Source: Halomonas elongata (GTDB lineage Bacteria; Pseudomonadota; Gammaproteobacteria; Pseudomonadales; Halomonadaceae). Taken from it: a stretch of DNA of 64,000 nt. The notes beneath the pieces are model-generated. The model searched no databases. It was not told where the DNA came from and worked only from the letters and a program-made list of their open reading frames with translations. Shown here in pieces: positions 61,322 to 64,000 of the stretch. Location: contig NZ_JAJQTQ010000006.1 in the NCBI RefSeq assembly GCF_029081005.1, positions 119,921 to 183,920 on the forward strand. The letters are read 5' to 3'. The stretch's first letter is position 1, and each line of letters begins with the position of its first letter. The position numbers were made by a program, and so were the translations under genes.

Positions 61322-62992
61322 TTACATGTTCGGATAGTTGGGACCGCCGCCGCCCTCCGGTGCCACCCAGGTGATGTTCTGGGCCGGGTCCTTGATGTCG
61401 CAGGTCTTGCAGTGCACGCAGTTCTGGAAGTTGATCTGGAACCGCGGTTTGCCGTCGTCATCCTCGACGACCTCGTAGACCCCCGCCGGGCAGTAGCGGC
61501 TCGCCGGTTCGGCGTATTCGGGCAGGTTGTCGCGGATCGGCAGATCCGGATCGTCGAGCTTCAGATGGCAGGGCTGGTCTTCCTCGTGATTGGTATTGGA
61601 GAGGAACACCGAGGAGGCCTTGTCGAAGGACAGCTTGCCGTCGGGCTTGGGGTACTCGATCTTTTCGCACTCGGCGGCCTTCTTCAGTGCCGCGTGATCC
61701 GGCGTGGTGTCGTGCACCGTCGGCAGCTTGCCGCCGACGAGCTGGTCGAGGAAGTTGTAGGCGCCGCCGCCGACGGTACCGTACTTGTGGATCGCCGGAC
61801 CGAAGCTGGCGCTTTCCTCGAGTTCCTTGAACGCCCAGCTGGCCTGCCACTTGTCGGTGAAGGCGGTCAGTTCGACGCCACCCTCGTCGCCGTTCTCGAG
61901 GGCCTCGAAGACCGTCTCGGCGGCGACCATGCCGGACTTCATGGCGGTGTGCAGGCCCTTGATCTTGGCGAAGTTCAGGGTGCCGGCGTCGCAGCCGATC
62001 AACAGGCCGCCGGGAAAGGTCATCTTCGGCAGGCAATTGATGCCGCCCTTGGTGATGGCGCGGGCACCATAGGCGACCCGGGAACCGCCTTCGAGGCTGG
62101 GCTTGAGCACCGGATGATGCTTCATGCGCTGGAACTCGTCGAAGGGCGACAGCCAGGGATTCTGATAGGCCAGATCCATGATCAGGCCGACCACCACCTG
62201 CTGGTTCTCGGCATGGTAGAGGAACCAGCCGCCATGGGTGTGCTTGTCCAGTGGCCAGCCGGAACCGTGCAGTACCAGGCCCGGTTCGTGCTGCTCGGCG
62301 GGCACGTCCCACAGTTCCTTGAGCCCGATGCCGTAGTGCTGCGGGTCCTTGCCGTCATCGAGCTTGAAGCGCTCGATCAGACGCTTGCCCAGATGGCCGC
62401 GCGCGCCCTCGGCGAACAGCGTGTACTTGGCACGCAGCTCCATGCCCGGCATGTGGCCGTCCTTCGGAGTGCCGTCGGCGGCCACGCCCATGTCGCCGAC
62501 GATGATCCCGCGCACCGTCTCTTCCTCGTCGACGATCACCTCCTGGGCGGCGAAGCCGGGGAAGATCTCGACGCCGAGTTCCTCGGCCTGCTCGGCCAGC
62601 CAGCGGCACAGGTTGCCGGCACTGATCACGTAACGGGTGATGTCGCCGCCGGTGTTGTGCATGGTCCTGGGCACCAGGGCATTGGGCAGCTTCTGGGCCT
62701 TCTCGGCATCCTTGAGCAGGTAAAGCTCGTCGCGTACGGCCGGGGTGGTCAAGGGGGCGCCGCGATCGGCCCAGTCGGGGAAGAGTTCATTCAGGGCTCG
62801 GGGTTCGAAGACGGCACCGGAGAGAATATGGGCACCGACCTCGGAGCCTTTTTCGACCACGCATACGGTCAGTTCCTGCTCGGCCTCATTGGCCTGCTGC
62901 ATCAGTCGGCAGGCCGCCGCGAGCCCGGATGGACCTGCGCCGACGATTACCACGTCGACTTCCATGCTGTCGCGCTCTACGTGTTCTGTCAT
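61322..62992 (-). CDS. etfD: Electron transfer flavoprotein-ubiquinone oxidoreductase
   Basis: ETF-QO passes electrons from reduced ETF to ubiquinone in the inner membrane. The 556-residue protein shows the FAD-binding VDVVIVGAGPSGLAAA near 13-28, the family-specific SGAVFEPRALNELFPDW, and a C-terminal 4Fe-4S domain with ligands in SRYCPAGVY and NCVHCKTCDIKDP. Length matches known ETF-QO (about 550). GAGGAGA lies upstream of the ATG. It diverges from etfB, 607 bp away, with a mobile element and a possible PsrA site between. Electron supply is from fatty acid and amino acid dehydrogenases. Confidence 0.95.
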   Translation of the reverse strand: MTEHVERDSMEVDVVIVGAGPSGLAAACRLMQQANEAEQELTVCVVEKGSEVGAHILSGAVFEPRALNELFPDWADRGAPLTTPAVRDELYLLKDAEKAQKLPNALVPRTMHNTGGDITRYVISAGNLCRWLAEQAEELGVEIFPGFAAQEVIVDEEETVRGIIVGDMGVAADGTPKDGHMPGMELRAKYTLFAEGARGHLGKRLIERFKLDDGKDPQHYGIGLKELWDVPAEQHEPGLVLHGSGWPLDKHTHGGWFLYHAENQQVVVGLIMDLAYQNPWLSPFDEFQRMKHHPVLKPSLEGGSRVAYGARAITKGGINCLPKMTFPGGLLIGCDAGTLNFAKIKGLHTAMKSGMVAAETVFEALENGDEGGVELTAFTDKWQASWAFKELEESASFGPAIHKYGTVGGGAYNFLDQLVGGKLPTVHDTTPDHAALKKAAECEKIEYPKPDGKLSFDKASSVFLSNTNHEEDQPCHLKLDDPDLPIRDNLPEYAEPASRYCPAGVYEVVEDDDGKPRFQINFQNCVHCKTCDIKDPAQNITWVAPEGGGGPNYPNM

Positions 62993-63060
62993 CGTTGATG
63001 TCTCCTCCCATGGCGGCGACGTCAGTGCCTCTTGCGGGTACCTCTAACGCCGACAGGTTT

Positions 63061-63074
63061 AAAACGGTCGTTTG
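63061..63074. promoter_or_regulatory. Putative PsrA-like operator upstream of etfQO
   Basis: AAAACGGTCGTTTG resembles the PsrA consensus (G/C)AAAC-N4-GTTT(G/C), with one mismatch at the first base. It lies 69-82 bp upstream of the etfQO start. PsrA is a TetR-type long-chain fatty acid sensor that regulates beta-oxidation genes in several gammaproteobacteria. The site call rests on motif likeness alone. The rest of 62993-63273 holds no gene that I can support. Confidence 0.45.
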
Positions 63075-63273
63075 CTTCTAGAGATGCTCCATGATAGGCA
63101 TAATAGCCGCAAAGGGGCACCCCTTACGATGAGGATATATCGATAAAGGCCACTCGACCGGCATGGCGGGATTGTTGCCGTGACCAAGGCTGTGGCACAT
63201 TGAAGGGGTTTTTCGGTGTAGCGCCTATCAAACGCTTGCATGAAACGTCTAAAAGCATGCCGATCGGTTCTAA

Positions 63274-63541
63274 CGAAACGCTGAATAAATCGCTGAGCAT
63301 AGTGAAGGCTAGGCCCGTTCCCGACGGGCCATCGCATTTCCCACATCCTTGTGGGTCACGCAAGGCGCACGGAGCGCAGAAAGCGAGACATAACGAGGGG
63401 TTAGGCGAGCTTTCGAGCACCGCGCACAAATTCGCCAGGAGCGAATTTGAACCGTCTTTAGACGGGCCCGCAGGGTAGCCGCCAGGGATGGCGGCTATAG
63501 CGAAGCGATTTGCATGCGCAGGCATTTAAGCAGTGTTTCCC
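63274..63541. mobile_element. ~268-bp multi-hairpin MITE-like element, copy B (inverted)
   Basis: This is the reverse complement of 56721-57004, with four substitutions in the body plus a few changes at one end. It lacks the 16-nt insertion of copy A. Terminal repeats are CGAAACGCTGAATAAAT at the left and ATTTAAGCAGTGTTTCCC at the right. All five internal hairpins are kept. It ends 58 bp before etfB, so any etfB promoter must lie inside the element or in the short remaining gap. Confidence 0.85.
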
Positions 63542-63599
63542 TAAGGGCGCTTCGCCTTCGTCACAACCCGGTTCCGAGACTGAACCAAGCGAGGACAAT

Positions 63600-64000
63600 A
63601 TGAAGGTACTCGTCGCGGTCAAACGCGTCATCGACTACAACGTCAAGATCCGGGTCAAGCCGGACCACAGCGACGTCGACCTGACCAACGTCAAGATGGC
63701 CATGAACCCCTTCTGCGAGATCGCCGTGGAAGAGGCGGTCCGCCTGAAGGAAGCCGGCACGGCGACCGAAGTGGTCGCGGTCACCGTCGGTCCCAAGGCC
63801 GCCCAGGAGCAGTTGCGCACGGCCCTGGCGCTGGGCGCTGACCGGGCCGTTCACGTTCAGACCGACGAGCGCGTCGAGTCGCTGGGGGCGGCCAAGGTGC
63901 TGGCCAAGGTGGTCGAGGAAGAACAGCCGGGCCTGGTGATCCTCGGCAAGCAGGCCATCGACAGCGACAACAACCAGACCGGTCAGATGCTCGCCGCCCT
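63600..64000 (+). CDS. etfB: Electron transfer flavoprotein beta subunit, 3' end outside window
   Basis: The first ~133 residues of EtfB are present, starting [20 protein letters not shown] and including [38 protein letters not shown] and [18 protein letters not shown], the AMP-binding region. EtfB with EtfA shuttles electrons from many dehydrogenases to EtfQO, encoded divergently here. AGCGAGG precedes the ATG. etfA is expected just outside the window. Coding continues to the edge without a stop. Confidence 0.95.
   Translation, partial: MKVLVAVKRVIDYNVKIRVKPDHSDVDLTNVKMAMNPFCEIAVEEAVRLKEAGTATEVVAVTVGPKAAQEQLRTALALGADRAVHVQTDERVESLGAAKVLAKVVEEEQPGLVILGKQAIDSDNNQTGQMLAA

Overview
The window is about 64 kb of GC-rich (roughly 60-65% by eye) chromosomal DNA from a gammaproteobacterium, most likely a member of the Halomonadaceae (Halomonas or a close relative). 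This is inferred from protein flavour and gene order, not from a database search. The order rluE-nudJ-mnmA-hflD-purB facing icd, followed by clpS-clpA, infA, bpt-aat, ftsK-lolA and rarA, is the gammaproteobacterial core block. The monomeric isocitrate dehydrogenase, long-form isocitrate lyase, 180-kDa-class NAD-glutamate dehydrogenase and the rmf/pyrD/rlmL cluster point to the Pseudomonas/Halomonas side rather than the enterics. I see no rRNA, tRNA, CRISPR array, prophage or full insertion sequence.

Layout. 1-5.5 kb: 3'-truncated ycjX, an MFS exporter with its GlxA-type regulator, a sodium/solute symporter, DUF924 and GlsB-type small proteins. 5.6-11.2 kb: the gabDT operon, with an HxlR regulator plus FAD-linked oxidase cassette beside it. 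The cassette is bracketed by two copies of the gabT 3' end. 11.4-26.9 kb: accessory and housekeeping genes: a tandem DUF1266 protein, an NlpC/P60 lipoprotein, a LysR/YnfM-like pair, periplasmic msrA, a VTT membrane domain fused to a flavin disulfide reductase next to a CDP-alcohol phosphatidyltransferase, slyD, a slyB-like gene, aceA, a GNAT gene and roxA. 27-43.2 kb: the conserved core block. 43.3-50.1 kb: an MFS/MocR pair between lolA and an inverted rarA, then a hemerythrin-like gene, murI and trmA. 50.3-64 kb: NAD-GDH, mgtE, pyrD, rmf, rlmL, a glutaredoxin-like gene, etfQO and the start of etfB.

How the genes fit together. GabT and GabD feed GABA carbon into succinate. NAD-GDH, isocitrate dehydrogenase and isocitrate lyase set the flux at the 2-oxoglutarate and isocitrate nodes. 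EtfB and EtfQO pass electrons from acyl-CoA and other dehydrogenases to ubiquinone. ClpS-ClpA with Bpt and Aat form an almost complete N-degron pathway within about 5 kb: the two transferases attach the destabilising residue, ClpS recognises it and ClpA unfolds the substrate. RoxA, RluE, RlmKL, TrmA, MnmA, RMF and IF-1 make the window rich in translation and RNA-modification functions.

The most unusual material lies between genes. Two nearly identical ~270-285 bp multi-hairpin elements with terminal inverted repeats face each other across 6.5 kb. There is a smaller MITE-like element that overlaps a stop codon, and 11 perfect copies of a heptamer in front of mnmA. A 42-bp repeat pair, each copy preceded by a hairpin, sits ahead of ftsK, and a duplicated gabT tail flanks an inserted cassette. 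I did not find a clearly new multi-gene defence or biosynthetic system. The best candidates for undescribed function are the VTT-flavoreductase/CDP-alcohol transferase pair, the tandem DUF1266 protein and a hemerythrin-like protein that has lost most iron ligands.
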